Below are positions 45,431 through 56,770 of a stretch of DNA of 64,000 bases, one piece after another. Both the position numbers and the translations under genes were made by a program. Where the stretch lies: contig ML680055.1 in the NCBI GenBank assembly GCA_007922225.1, positions 3,716,543 to 3,780,542 of the forward strand, written 5' to 3'. This DNA comes from Emydura subglobosa (Eukaryota; Chordata; Testudines; Chelidae). Positions within the stretch are counted from its first letter, which is position 1, and each line of letters opens with the position of its first letter. The notes beneath the pieces are model-generated. The model ran no database searches, had not been told where the DNA came from, and worked only from the letters and a program-made list of their open reading frames with translations.

Positions 45431-46939
45431 TAGAAATTACTGTGTTCTCACTCTCCTATTCCTCTATTCTCCTCGGCCATCTTACCAGACATGTTTTCCT
45501 TCTACTTACAGCTTCTGTGCTTCCCCTCACTCCTCAAAATCCTCTTTCTTGCGTGTCAAGTAACTACCCCTTTATTTGTTCAAATACCCTCTGTTTTCCA
45601 TGATGCCTTTCATCTGTGGTCCTTGAGGAACTTAACTATAGATCGCGCTTTAATTCGAATCAAATCATTCTTTGAAACCATGGTTTTGAGGTTGGACTTT
45701 CATTTGGGCTCCCAATGCTATTGTCCATTTTGTTTTGTCTGGCTGACTTAGCCTGGCCTCCTCTTTTGGTTGCACAGCTCTGAATGCCGTCAGGACTCAG
45801 AGAAGGCTAATGATATTGAGTGTTTACATGGCACCTTTCATCCTGAAGGATTCTAACGTTCTATACAAACTGTGTACAGTACAAGTAGCAGCATTAACAG
45901 ACCTCCACCTCTGGGGTGGAGGGTGACAACCAATATGAATGTGAAAGGTAGGCAAAGTGCACCAGTCCCCTCCTCTATGAAAAGTGCAATGTACACACAC
46001 AAGACAGAATCTTGTTTTTTTGATGTCTGTTAAAAAACCCACCCAATAAGCTGTCTGGAATGGGCAAGATGCCTAATTCAAAAGGATGAACAGCTGAGCT
46101 GGCTGTCAGAATACAAATATATAGCTCAGAGGTCTGGGTATTTCATAACTATTAAATACTATGATACTTAGTTTACTACGCCATCCCCTATGTTCCCAGA
46201 GGTCCTGAATAACACTATTACCAGACTCATCACAGACTTGTTCTTTATTCGCTTTGTAATTCCAGCAGTGTGCACTCCACCTATTAACTGGAGCATCCTC
46301 TCCATAGAATTTCATGTGTTTGCTCACCGTGTATTGAGAGAACACGCCCCCACCACCTCTATCCCTTCTCCCAAGCTCCACTCATTGATATTCTGCCAAC
46401 ATTTTAACATGGAGTGTCCTCAGAAAAATTTCCATCTCAGTCAGTGATGCACGTAAAATTCCTCAGGTGAAGTATTCTCTCCCCTCACAAATCTATATTC
46501 AAAAATATCCCTTGCTCTTTACGTCCTCCCTCCACCCCATTACCTGGTGACCTTCCATGCTTCCCAGAGAGGTGGTTCTTTGGGATACATCTCAAATTTA
46601 ACTTAAAAAGAAAATACAAGAATGTGCATAAACACAATTTTGGCCTTTTTATCTCATACTACAGCAAAGTTGGCATTATATTATACCTGCATAATGTCAA
46701 ATGGAAACAAACCCGCACTGCAGAGCGACATCGGTATTATTTATCTGGCAATAACTGATTTGTTGTCCAAGCTCTGTGCCACTTTGGCTGAACTTGATCT
46801 ACTCTGAGGTTTGTCTGTCATGGTCCCACCGGAGGCTGTCAAGATGCCTTTTGTTAGCCAGAACTCACAGCAGTGATACAGCTTTTATGATTGTTTCATG
46901 ACACTTGAACCTGTGGTTAGTGTCAAGATTGCACAGCTA
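45431..46939. other. Unassigned sequence
   Basis: 45815-45880 (catggcacctttcatcctga) may be a repeat tail. Otherwise no exon or recognised repeat; frames up to 91 codons on both strands are unrecognised. Confidence 0.4.
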
Positions 46940-46984
46940 TGGTAATTTCCAATGGCCCAGTGGTTAGGGTTCCAGTTTGTTTTC

Positions 46985-47030
46985 ATTTGATCGTCTAGTC
47001 TGACCTCCTCCATAACACAGGCCAAACCCA
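46985..47030 (-). mobile_element. CR1 LINE 3' fragment within SINE cluster
   Basis: On plus: gatcgtctagtctgacctcc then tccataacacaggcc. It lies between a MIR-like head (atggcccagtggttagggtt, 46951-46970) and a reversed MIR. Confidence 0.65.
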
Positions 47031-47039
47031 GGCTAGGCA

Positions 47040-47158
47040 TGGGAGGAGATGTGATTTTTCCCAGGCTCGTAAAGTGCATCTGTAGCAGAACTGCAAAGCA
47101 GAGCACAGGTTTCCTGACTCCTAGTCCAGTGCCCTCTCCACAAGCCCATACTGCCTCT
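47040..47158 (-). mobile_element. MIR SINE
   Basis: On plus: gtagcagaactgcaaagcag, caggtttcctgactcctagt, ccagtgccctctccacaagc, ccatactgcctctgc. Confidence 0.8.
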
Positions 47159-47485
47159 GCCTCTTGGGAGAACTGAGTTCAATTTTGTTCTCTGCCACAA
47201 GCTTTTGGTGTGACTGGGCTAGTCACTTAAGGCCAGGTTTTTAAAGGGGTTCAGGTGTGACAATCGATAGGATTAATGCTCCCAAGTGCCTAAATCCCTC
47301 TTTGAAAATGAGATTTAGGCTCCTAATTCAGTTAGGCGTGGCAACGTGGAGAGCAACGCCTAAATATCTTTTAAAATAGCACTCCCCTGCCTCACAGGGG
47401 TGTTGTGAGGATAAACACACTGAGGATAAAAAAGCCTGCGAGGTGCACAAATACTGTGTTGATGGGGTCCAGATAAATACCTAAG
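47159..47485 (+). mobile_element. MIR SINE split by a palindromic MITE
   Basis: Left piece: gagttcaattttgttctctg, gtgactgggctagtcactta. The MITE occupies about 47232-47365. Right piece: aaaatagcactcccctgcct, cacaggggtgttgtgaggat, aaa, tgcgaggtgcacaaatactg. Confidence 0.75.
47232..47365. mobile_element. Palindromic MITE, GCCTAACTCCCA family
   Basis: ggccaggtttttaaaggggt at left; the centre has aagtgcctaaatccctcttt and gagatttaggctcctaattc. It sits at the same MIR position as the copy at 31280. Confidence 0.65.
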
Positions 47486-47874
47486 ACGGACTGATGCATT
47501 CATCTGCAATGCCAAGGAAAGGCATGTATTCCAAAACAGTGACTCCCTCCTGCGTTCACACCCCCTGCCCCCCATTGGCCAAGAGAAGGAGCTGTGTCCG
47601 TAATTAGTAAATGAGTCCTGCCCAATCTTTCTGAGCTGCAGATTAGAATCTTGTGTTTGGGGCAAGAAGGGGGAAAATTGCTCAGTGTCTCAAAGCGGCG
47701 TCCATGCAGCAGCATGAGAGACATTTTTGGGTGGGCATGGAAGATCTGCATCTGAATTTCTGGATGCTTATCAGTTCTGAGTCTTTGCACCGGCTGAGGT
47801 TTAAGGATAATCAGTATTTACATTTCCCCACGGAAGAAGCCTCAGTAGAGAGCAGAATGATTGATTGACTGGGC
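47486..47874. other. Unassigned sequence
   Basis: No recognised gene or repeat. Confidence 0.4.
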
Positions 47875-48332
47875 TAGTGGTTCTCACATTTATTTGATGG
47901 CACCCCCCTTCTTTGTGCGTGTAGTAATTTATAGATTTAAAAAGAAAATCGGCGTGCAACTCACTAAATATTAAAAACAGTAAGGCATTGATTCAAACAG
48001 AGCCAACGATCCATTGCAATAAAAACACAACTGCGATTGTGGTCGATGCTTGCCATTAAATGTGCACGCCACATCGTAGCAAATGGATTAATGCACAGAT
48101 GGCAACGACTTTGTATTAATGCTATGCAGAAAACCGTCCAAATGCACAATGCCGTCTGAGGACCTGACATGTCTGGAGGAATCACCTTTGCTAATTATTC
48201 ATTGCTGTGGGTAAAATGTGCACAGTAAGTTTTTTTTTTTTTTCCCCCTGAAGTTTCTCATGCTCCGTGCCCCCAGAATAGATTCCATCCTCCTCCCCCT
48301 TGGAGCCCTGCCCCCCCGTTGGAGAACCTCTG
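47875..48332. mobile_element. hAT/Charlie-like DNA transposon with 8-bp target duplication
   Basis: Left end tagtggttctcacattta (47875); right end ggagaacctctg (48321-48332). On minus the right end reads cagaggttctcc, the hAT/Charlie-type CAGNGGTTCTC terminus. Flanking octamers gactgggc (47867-47874) and gactagac (48333-48340) agree at 6 of 8, as expected of an aged hAT duplication. It has G/C-rich ends (cccccgttggagaacctc) and a T-rich tract at about 48231-48243. No transposase frame, hence non-autonomous. Confidence 0.82.
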
Positions 48333-48774
48333 GACTAGACAATGGAGGGATGGATTTATCATTGCAGGGCTGATGACCACTATGGAGAGGAGTTTTTTCT
48401 TTAATACCCACACTTCATCAACATGAATTAAAAGCACAGGACAGAAACACAGATCACCATTTAGGAAACCAAGCCAGCACATTTATTTTAAAAGCCTAAA
48501 AGATTCCTAGTTTTGATTTTTCTCTCAACAAAATGGTACAGAATGGTTTTAGGTACGCGGCGCACACCGCTGTGCTGCAGTGTTCAGCTGCAGCACTTGT
48601 TTTGCCTGGAGAGAAATTCAATAGATAAGAAGAGAGGCTTTCGATCAATACCTAAGCCAGTGAAGAAATGGCATGCTGCACAGTCTGTGCTCAGAAAGAA
48701 CACGGCCCAGAGCAGCGGGAAGCTGAGAATCCAGCCCGGCAGAAAAAAGCAAATTATATATTTACATTCATTAT
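48333..48774. other. Unassigned sequence
   Basis: The 108-codon plus frame 48513-48839 is not recognised and runs into the L2 element. Confidence 0.4.
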
Positions 48775-49610
48775 TTATTTATTTGTATTGTCATAGCGCC
48801 TCGGAGCCCCTGTCAGGGAACAAGACCCCAATGTGCTAGCTGCTGTGCAAACACAGAACCAAACAGGAAACCACCAGTGGTTATGGTCAGATCATCAGGG
48901 AGCACGAGGAAACAATGAGATTGTTGGTTTAGAACTTCCTGGCAACGGAGAATTGAGTTCACGGATGTTTGCAGGGAGCACCTTCCAAGCATGAGGGTCA
49001 GCGTGGGAGAAGACACAAAGGAGCCTGTCTGAAAATGTGACATGTGGGGCAATGCAAGCTGGCATTGTGGGCCGATCAGAGGTGGGAGTCAAGATCTCAG
49101 TTGCAAGTGAGAGAGAAGTCAGGCGGGGATAGGCTGAGAAGGGCCTTGACAGCGAAGATGAGCAGCTTTGTGTTGGATGTGATAGACAAGGGGATCCAGG
49201 GCAAGGATGCGAAGAGAGAGCTAGGGGAATGATCTTTGGGGTAACGTGCTGAACAGATACAAGTGGTGCAAGATTGCATTTGTCAAGGCCAGAGGAGAGG
49301 GCGGTGCAGTCATCCAGAGGTAAGGTGACAAGAGCCTGTCTGGATGGATAGGGAAGTCCATATCTCATAAGTCACGCAGAAAGGACCTGCAAGAATGAGA
49401 CAACCTGGCAGTGAGGATGTGGAGAGAGGTTGGAGTCGAAGTTGATGCCCGGGTTACTGGTCTGAGTGACCGGCAGGATGGTGGTGTTGTCCACGGTGAT
49501 CGAGAAAGGCGGTAGCAGGGAGGGTTTGAGGGGAAAGGGTGATTAACAACTCTGTTTTAACCATGCTGAGCTTGAGCAGATGGCTAGTCACCTCCATCCC
49601 TCCTGGTGCT
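48775..49610 (-). pseudogene. L2-clade LINE: ORF2 C-terminal remnant plus 3' UTR
   Basis: Read on minus, the element runs from about 49610 down to 48775. Translations in shifting frames give an L2-type ORF2 C-terminus: a stretch with LDDCTALSSGLDKCNL (the L-D-Y-C-N-S-L-L-A-G-L-like block), then HVTPKIIPLA, and WIPLSITSNTKLLIFAVKALLS, the equivalent of the L2 hydrophobic block before the Y-L-S-D-L-type end. Frameshifts separate these blocks. The 3' UTR ends with the L2 tail, seen on plus as atttgtattgtcatagcgcc and caagaccccaatgtgctagc; the tail at 24330 is the same family. Dead element. Confidence 0.82.
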
Positions 49611-49949
49611 CACCTTTATTACTTGAGACAGGCTGGCCTGGGGTAGATACCTTGGGTCAAACAGATAGAGGGAAGTTCTGGTGGACTTGGATGTCTTGGG
49701 GGATGTGAACAGAATGCATTGCATGTAGGGAAGGAATGGTCCATCTTCTTGCTAGGTATCCATGGAGCCTTTCGCCTCTGGGTGACAGGGGAGCCGGCCC
49801 CACCGTCAATGGTGGATTGCTCTCCAGTGGCTACTGTGAAATGCTGCAGTGGCCTCAGCAAAACTCGGAAGACTGAGGCCTATGTCACCCAACCAACTGA
49901 CTCTCATACTGGCAGTTTGAGCCCAGCCCAAAGACTGAACGGGATACAT
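49611..49949. other. Unassigned sequence
   Basis: No recognised gene or repeat. Confidence 0.4.
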
Positions 49950-50066
49950 GGGCTGAAGGCCAGATTGTCAAAGGTGTTCAGGGGCCTAAAGATGCAGAGA
50001 GGTGCCACGTGGGATTTTCAGAAGCTCCTAAGTCCAAGGCCTCAATATCTTTGAAAACCAGGCCCT
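49950..50066. repeat. Palindromic MITE, GCCTAACTCCCA family
   Basis: Left arm ggccagattgtcaaaggtgt, right arm atctttgaaaaccaggccct; the two are inverted. Nested status unknown. Confidence 0.65.
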
Positions 50067-51547
50067 GAATTCTCCTCTCAATGCCGTGGCTGGTCCCCCA
50101 GTTTAGGAGGAAGGCTCCCAGGAAGGTCAGGATGGGGTATTGCCTGCATTATTACTGACCAAACTGCCCCTGCACTGCGGGGGAAGTTTTCACTCTCAGG
50201 GGTTGACAATCAGATACCTTTATCAGTGCTTTAAAGAGTGCATCCAGGAAATTCTGCTCCAGCAGAGCTAAGACTACATGCTCTTCTCTCTCATTAATAT
50301 TGCTGAGAGTTGGACATGGTGGGAGAACATATAATGGAACGGGGAACATTTCCAGACTGCCGCAGCACAAACCCAGAGCGGCAGGAATTGGATACCTCGG
50401 GAGTTAGAGACAGCTCCCATTGACTTTGTCCACAGGTCCTGTACTTCCCGGTTGTCTGTGATAAGCGTCGCATTGTTGATCACACGAGACCATTCTCGGT
50501 TACAACAGAGTCTGCTGAGTCAATTGCTTCATTCTCAGCATGGTGCAGATTGTACCTGGCCTTGCGTTTAAGCACCAAGCTAGTGAATGTGTTTGCAATG
50601 ACAAAGCAGCCAGACCCGCAGACCCGTCAGTGTAAAGCTGTCGGTCTCCATTCTTAGCCTCAAGACAAGCAGAGGTCTCCGCCCAGAATCACCATGCTGC
50701 AGAAAAATAGCTGTGGCACCAAAACAGACCTAGGGGGAAAGTCTTCCAGAAGGAGAGGGAATAAACCCTGGCAGGCCATGTTTAGCAGATGAAAGCTAAA
50801 TAGATTCAGAGGATGGTCTCTAGAATCCTAAAGGGATGATAGATGTAAACGAGGAGCAGGAGCAGACATAAGAAACCGGAGAGGGATAGTAGCACAAGCG
50901 GTGACCAAGAATAAAGGTCAATAAGAATCTCTCCATCTATCTAGGTACTCACGTGGCTCCCCCCACCACAGCATCTGAGCATCTGTGGCGGGGTACATCC
51001 ACCCCGTCTCCCTTTGGGGCGGGTTGGCGAGTGTGGCAGCCCCATGGTCAGAGCTTGTCTGACTGTTTTGTACTCAGGGCAGTATGGCCCAGTGGCCACA
51101 GTCAATATGACTGCCCTGGGGATCACAGCTGGGCAGCTCTACGGCCAAAGTCAATGGAGTAGCCACCCTGGAACCTTCCCTATTCCACCAGGTCCCATCC
51201 CAGGACCCTTTGTCAGCAGGAAATCCTCCCACAATATGCTGACTCTTCCCAGGAGTCACAGGTGTTTTCTCCTTCCCTGAGCTGCTCCCTATCCTGTCTC
51301 CCAGACGTGGTGGTCCACAGGTTCTCAGGTCTTCCAGGGAAGAACATAAATGCAGTGCATTGTGGTAAATGTGATCCAGAAAGGACCACAGTTTGCAAGG
51401 AAACTGGGGGCAAATGATACTTGGAACTACAGCTCCCAAGTGCCACTGCATCTGCTCAGGCATGACATGAATGGCTGTGTAACCCTCACCCACCATGAAT
51501 CATGTTGACATGTCACTTTCAATCAGCCCTCATGGTGTATGATTTTT
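50067..51547. other. Unassigned sequence
   Basis: The longest frame is 140 codons on minus (51074-51496), overlapping plus frames at 50953-51280. No domain recognised on either strand, so no gene is called. Confidence 0.4.
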
Positions 51548-51702
51548 TTGGGGGTACCTGGCTTGAGACACCGTAAAGAAGCCTGATTTTCAGAAGGCAG
51601 GTATTCAGCATGCTCTGAAAATCAGTCTACCTAAGGCATTTCAAGTGGTACCCCCCAAAACGGAGCCTTCCCAAATGACAAGTCACTTGAAAATCTGGGC
51701 CA
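51548..51702. repeat. Palindromic MITE relative
   Basis: Left part gcctgattttcagaaggcag, right part cttgaaaatctgggccagaa: inverted ends as in the 31280 copy. Confidence 0.6.
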
Positions 51703-52244
51703 GAAATACCGCTCTAATCCCCAAGGGTTGTGAAATGTAATGTGCTATCTATATGGTACTTCTGTGGCCCTCATTACTGTAGTTTCTGAGCCCCTCTCAA
51801 TCCATAATGCATTTCGTGACAGACGTGGGGCTGCAGTGTAATCTAGGAATACTGAGATGTAGTAATTTTATGACCAGTGGATGTGATCTAGTCAGTGGGG
51901 GAAGTTACTTATGTTGGGTTCTGAGACTTTCCTGTATGAATGTCCAGCAGAGTTCTGAGCCAGTGGGTTCTGATCCCCTCCTGCCCGAAAGCTCCCGCTC
52001 TTGTTGACTAAGTGGGAGCAAAATGCTACCAAATTAGAATAGTGGGTGTAAAATACCTACTTTGCACTGGTCTAAATGATGACACAAGGTGCAAGGAAAC
52101 TGAGACTCAGTCCCAGTCTTGTTCTGTAGACGCAAGAGCCTCGTTGTCAGGAACCTCAGAAATGCTCATTCTTTCCAATAAGAAAACTCCTAGGCGCTGG
52201 CCAAATGGACCGTTCATTGTCATTGTGAAATTGTCGCTATGAAA
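51703..52244. other. Unassigned sequence
   Basis: No recognised gene or repeat. Confidence 0.4.
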
Positions 52245-52320
52245 GCCAATGACTCTCAGATTTCCTGAGTCTCAGGCCGGTGCTCTACCCATTGGGCCAT
52301 GCTGCCTGTTGCTGGGAGTT
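52245..52320 (-). mobile_element. MIR SINE head fragment
   Basis: On plus: gatttcctgagtctcaggcc, ggtgctctacccattgggcc, atgctgcctgttgc. Confidence 0.75.
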
Positions 52321-53274
52321 GCCTCTAAAACAGGCTGGATTTTCTCTGAGTGCCCAGTGCAGGTACTAGAACCTCCCCGGTTGAAATTTGGCCAGAACCT
52401 CCAGGTTCACAGCTACTGTCTTTGCAAAAAGAGACCTTCAGATTTTAACGACCACCAAGAATCATGGCTTTCGGTTTATATCTCAGGCATATGATGGTGG
52501 GCAGATTCCAGATGGGGCCCATTTACACTGATCCAGAGAATTCTCATAGCTCTGGGCAGCACTATGCCACCTTCCTACACCGCCCTGGCATAGAGAGATG
52601 GCTGAGGATGGGGAGGGTGTGCAGAGCGGCCCATAGGCTGCTGTAACTTAAAGCAAAATGCCCAGACGCATCAGTCCCTGAGGCAACTAGGAACTGGGGA
52701 GGTAAGAACATGGTTTGAAGGTACCTGCTCCAACTGGGGTGCAATTCCCTCTTGTGCTGTGTGAAACTGGCCCAATGCTGCCAAAACTACGTGCTCCATG
52801 TTGCTGGGGACTCGGGGAGAGGCTGATTCAGGGCTGACCGCTACAAATGCTTCTGTATAGATTTGATTAAATAGATACATCCTAGCCCAGCCTGAGGTTG
52901 GAGGCATCTCCCCTCCAAACAATAACCTAGCCCAATCCTGCTGAGGTTAAAGAGCTGATCATGAACAGGGCGGGCAGGAAAACCAAGAATTGCCTTTCAT
53001 GGGAAAAAAAACGAGGTTTTGTAATTTGTTCGTGGCTCCCTTGTGGAACGAAATGAGCCCAGAGCCAAAGCAGGGGGATCAGGGAGGTCCGTCCTGTAGC
53101 GAAGAGGTTAGAACATGGAGGAAGGAAGACTTTGGTGGAGCCCTGGGCAGTCAGTCTGTGTGCACGTGACTGTAATGTCAGCTGCAGGAGCAGCAGATAG
53201 TTCTATTAATAAGGAGCCAGTGTAGTTTTAGAAACATGGCGTCTTCTCCTGTTGTTTCCCAGCAAACAAGGTTT
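52321..53274. other. Unassigned sequence
   Basis: No recognised gene or repeat in about 950 bp. Confidence 0.4.
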
Positions 53275-53460
53275 GAAACACATCCAGTGGATAGGGCATG
53301 GGAATGGGACTGGTTTCACCCCTGCCACTGGCTCACTTTGCCAGGTCAAGTCACTCCTCTGTGTTTTGGTTTCCACGCTTGTATAATGGGGGATAATGAT
53401 TCTGACCCTCCTTTGTGAGAAGCCCTGAGATCTACAGAGCGCTCCACTCCTGCCAATCCA
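53275..53460 (+). mobile_element. MIR SINE
   Basis: catccagtggatagggcatg, ggactggtttcacccctgcc, ccaggtcaagtcactcctct, gtataatgggggataatgat, then agatctacagagcgctcc. Nearly full length. Confidence 0.83.
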
Positions 53461-54209
53461 TTAGTTTTGCTTTGGCTCAGCACTGTTCAGGATTCAGCCC
53501 TAACTGCTAATTATTATCTTTATTAAAAAAAAAGAAAAAAAAACAAGGAAAATGAACAAATATTAAAAACCAGCTGAAGTTTTGCAGAGAGCATTGGACA
53601 ATGTTACACTAGAGGATATTCTGCTGCTCCCTGTAGTTTTCTTCCTCTCTGTTATTATCAGCCATATCTGCATGAAAACAGGATCTTTGTTGTTCATATC
53701 CCAGGCGTGCCATTGCATTTAGTGGCTGGGAAGATCGTAACAACTGCAGGTGATGAATAAGAGACTGGAGCAGATGGTCATAGTAATTAAAAACATGGGA
53801 ATAGCTTCCCCTACCAAATAGGGGGGACAGGACAGTACTGCTTCTAATCTAAACAGAGCTTTTGGAGATGTTTCCAGGGGAGAGCAGGTGCTTTTCAAGC
53901 ACAATGTTTCAGTGTGAGGCTGTTAGTGGATGTGAAACTTGAATGTCTCCTGTGCCTTTAAATCACTCTGCTGTCTCCTGGCCTGTGCTGAGTTGATTTT
54001 GTTTTCAGACCACCTGCAGCATGTTACAAGAGTTCTCCATGCCTGTGTATCTGGGACTAGTTCATGCAGTAAGGCACTCAGGATTGGGCAGCATTGTTCC
54101 TGAGCTTTATAGGACCAATACAACTTCTTGGTAGGTATGACAAAGGGCTTCCACTCTGCAACATTTTGCATCTGCTTTTACCGCAGGGGAGATCCGTTCA
54201 CTGTGCACA
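53461..54209. other. Unassigned sequence
   Basis: An A-rich run at 53522-53548. No gene or recognised repeat. Confidence 0.4.
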
Positions 54210-54660
54210 GGTGAGGAGGTGAGGTTGACTGTCTGTCAATGCTTAATTTTCCAGTCTGACCCCCTGGTCACTCTCCTCTTGAAGAACCATCTCTGGACTT
54301 TTAAAAATCACCATGAACTTGCTCCTGGGCAACTCAAAAACAATGCCCCTCTCTCTGCTACTTCCTTCCCATCTCTTTGCACATCCTTTTCTCTTCCGGT
54401 GCCAGCGCCCTCTCCTCTGCAGCTGCTGCCATCTGGTACCCTCTTTCTATAGTTGCCCACTATGTTTGTTTGCTGATCTGTGTGGTGGGGGGCTAGCACC
54501 TAAGGTCACGGAACCTGAGACTTTCATGGTAAATTATGTCATTAGACTGTAACCTCTTAAGGGCATCATGCAGTGCCTCTTTCTTCAAGTGTACACAGTG
54601 CCTTGAATCCTGAATGCTGCAACGTCAGCATCAGTGATGCCTTTGTAAGTTGGCAATGAG
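54210..54660 (+). mobile_element. L2-like LINE 3' end
   Basis: ctcctcttgaagaaccatct (the ORF-end region typical of L2) and, downstream, ttagactgtaacctcttaag, gtacacagtgccttgaatcc, a diverged L2 tail. The frames between are not intact. Confidence 0.55.
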
Positions 54661-55904
54661 CACCCTGGAGATGCCTTGCTAGATACAAATTACACAGAAC
54701 GGGTCTTCATCTCATTTCAGATCTGATCTAAACCTGCCTCCTCTACCTTTAGTTGTGTCTTGTAATGTCTTTCCCTTTGCCTTCATTTTTTAACTGTCTC
54801 ACATCTTTAGCCCCAGTGTATTGTGGATGGAGTTTGTATGGTACGATACACCTCATCAACTTGTGTTGCTTGTTAATGGTACTTCTTAACTTGGAAGCGT
54901 GTATGTAAATTATCCACCGTACAGGGTCTGATTCTGATTTCCCTTACAGAAATGTAACCCCCTTGTTCCTCATTAAAGCTGGCCTGAGCGAAAGGAGAAT
55001 CAGATTCATAAACTTTTATCCCAAGACATGACCTCTTGCATACTGTGTATTCTGGTTTCATTTACAGCACCAAGACTTGGATTTAGGACATATTACGAGC
55101 TGATTGCCTCCCAGTTGAAAATCAAATGTCCAAGTCACTCAAACGACATGTGCTGTTTTCATAATAGCCATTTAATTCAATGGGCAGAAGTCAAAAGAAC
55201 TTTCCCAGGGAAAGGTAATACATGTAAATTGAAAAACGTAACGGGAGTTTTGGACCCAATTATCTGCAGCAGGTCTGCCAGATGTGATTACACTCCCAGC
55301 TCCTTTATGACAGGATAATAGGGGTCGCTATCGACCATCAGGATCAAGTCCTCAATTGTTTTTACATTAAGGCTAAAACAACCTGAAGTGATGGCATCGG
55401 CTCCCTCCCCAAAGCGAAGAGGACTTTGTCCATCTTCACTTCTACCGGGGAAAGGCCCTCGAACCCGGTGGGCTTAGCTCTCCAGCCGAGGAAGGATCGG
55501 CCCCATGCCCGAGTCTGTTTTATGCCTCAGGGCGCAGTTTGTGGCTTAAACGGAAACATAGGCAAAATAACACAATTAAACAGTTCCTCTGCCCCCCCAC
55601 GTGGGCTACGGGTCCCAGGGCAGTTCTTGCTCACCAGATCACCTGCCTGGGAGTCACCAAGTAGCAAAGTTCTTTTCCCCAGACCAAGAACTCCTGCAGG
55701 AGCCGACCTGTTCCCTGTGGTTCGCTCACCCAGCCAAGCTCTTGCTGCGCTTCAGAACGACCGGAGCCCCAACCAGGAGGCACTTTGGCATTGCAACGCT
55801 GAGACTGGCCGTGCCTTAAGAAAGGGATCCACAGAAGCCGGTGTGCTAGGTGGGGAGCTGCCTACGCTAGCCAGTGGGCGATGCTGAGGAGAGGGGTGTG
55901 TGGC
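54661..55904. other. Unassigned; GC-rich second half
   Basis: The plus frame 55426-55887 (153 codons) lies in GC-rich, CpG-containing sequence. Its translation has no recognised domain, and an overlapping 72-codon frame exists in another register, so I do not call a gene. It may belong to the repeat that follows. Confidence 0.4.
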
Positions 55905-56660
55905 CTACATCCCACTCCTCTCAGGGAGTTAGGTGCTTAATCTTGCAGATCCTCAAAGATGTTTAGGTGCCTAACTCCCATGGGGGTTTGCCTTGGAGGG
56001 GCTAGACTTTATTTTCTTTTGTGGAGCCGTGCCCAGAGGCTTTCCAGCTATCACCTGACTATAGCTCCATGGCCTCCACCGGGGGGGGACAGCTGACTAA
56101 CCACAGCTGGGACAGGCCCACCTCCCCTGATAGCTGTTCCACTCTGGAGAAAAGTCAATATTCCTTGGGCCAGAGGCAGAGTGAGAATGGCTCTGGAGCC
56201 TGGTGGGGAGGGCATTTACCTGGGATGTGGGAGACCCCAGGCCCTGCTTTAGAGCAGGCGTTTGAGCCCAAGATTCCCACATCCCAGGAGAGCGCTCTCA
56301 GCCCGAGGTCACTGGCTAGAACAGGGGTGGGCTCTCTCTCTTTGATTCCTTGTGAGAAACAACTCACCTGGCTCAGGCATGTAGCTCCAGGAGCGTGTTG
56401 ACGGCTGGGAATCCCAAGCAGAGGTAGGTGCCTCCTTCCAGTGCAGAGCTGAGGAGCAGGGTGTGGGACCTGGCCATTTCCAACTGGCTAACATAGGCAG
56501 TTCCCTGCTCAGCACGCTAGTTTCTAAGAGTCCCATTCTTAGGTGCCTAATTCTCCCCAGTCCAGGCATTGCATAGGGAACCTGAGGTCTGCGGAGTCCT
56601 CTAGATGGCAGGGCGCCTAAAAGCTAGGCATCGCACCATTGAGCATTGGAATGCCAACAC
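55905..56660. mobile_element. Complex DNA element with GCCTAACTCCCA arms and a tRNA-like module
   Basis: ggagttaggtgcttaatctt and tttaggtgcctaactcccat lie at the left; ttcttaggtgcctaattctc and ggcgcctaaaagctaggcat lie near the right. Inside, gcatttacctgggatgtggg (56212-56231) and attcccacatcccaggagag (56274-56293) form a hairpin, with gcgtttgagccca between them resembling a tRNA B-box. I recognise this as a common reptile repeat but cannot name it. Frames inside (56021-56401 and minus-strand ones) are chance. Confidence 0.5.
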
Positions 56661-56689
56661 CCCTTTGTGGATTTAGTCCAGTGTGTGCA

Positions 56690-56770
56690 CACAGGGAACT
56701 ATTCCAGAATAGCTGATTCCACAGTAACTGCGCCAATCAATTTCCCCGTGTAGACGTGACCTAAGGTCTG
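56690..56770. repeat. Remnant of a long-TIR DNA element
   Basis: cacagggaactattccagaa and aatttccccgtgtagacgtg resemble the ends of the element at 37543 (ccccgtgtagg). Confidence 0.45.

Noticed and set aside
48895..49368. 157-codon minus-strand frame as a host gene
   Set aside because: It is part of the L2 LINE ORF2 remnant; the neighbouring frame continues L2 similarity after a frameshift and the L2 tail follows.
51074..51496. 140-codon minus-strand frame
   Set aside because: Overlapped by plus-strand frames of similar length and without recognisable domain; no support beyond openness.
55426..55887. 153-codon plus-strand frame in GC-rich DNA as an exon
   Set aside because: No domain recognised, another register is also open, and it adjoins a complex repeat; the GC content alone explains the open frame.
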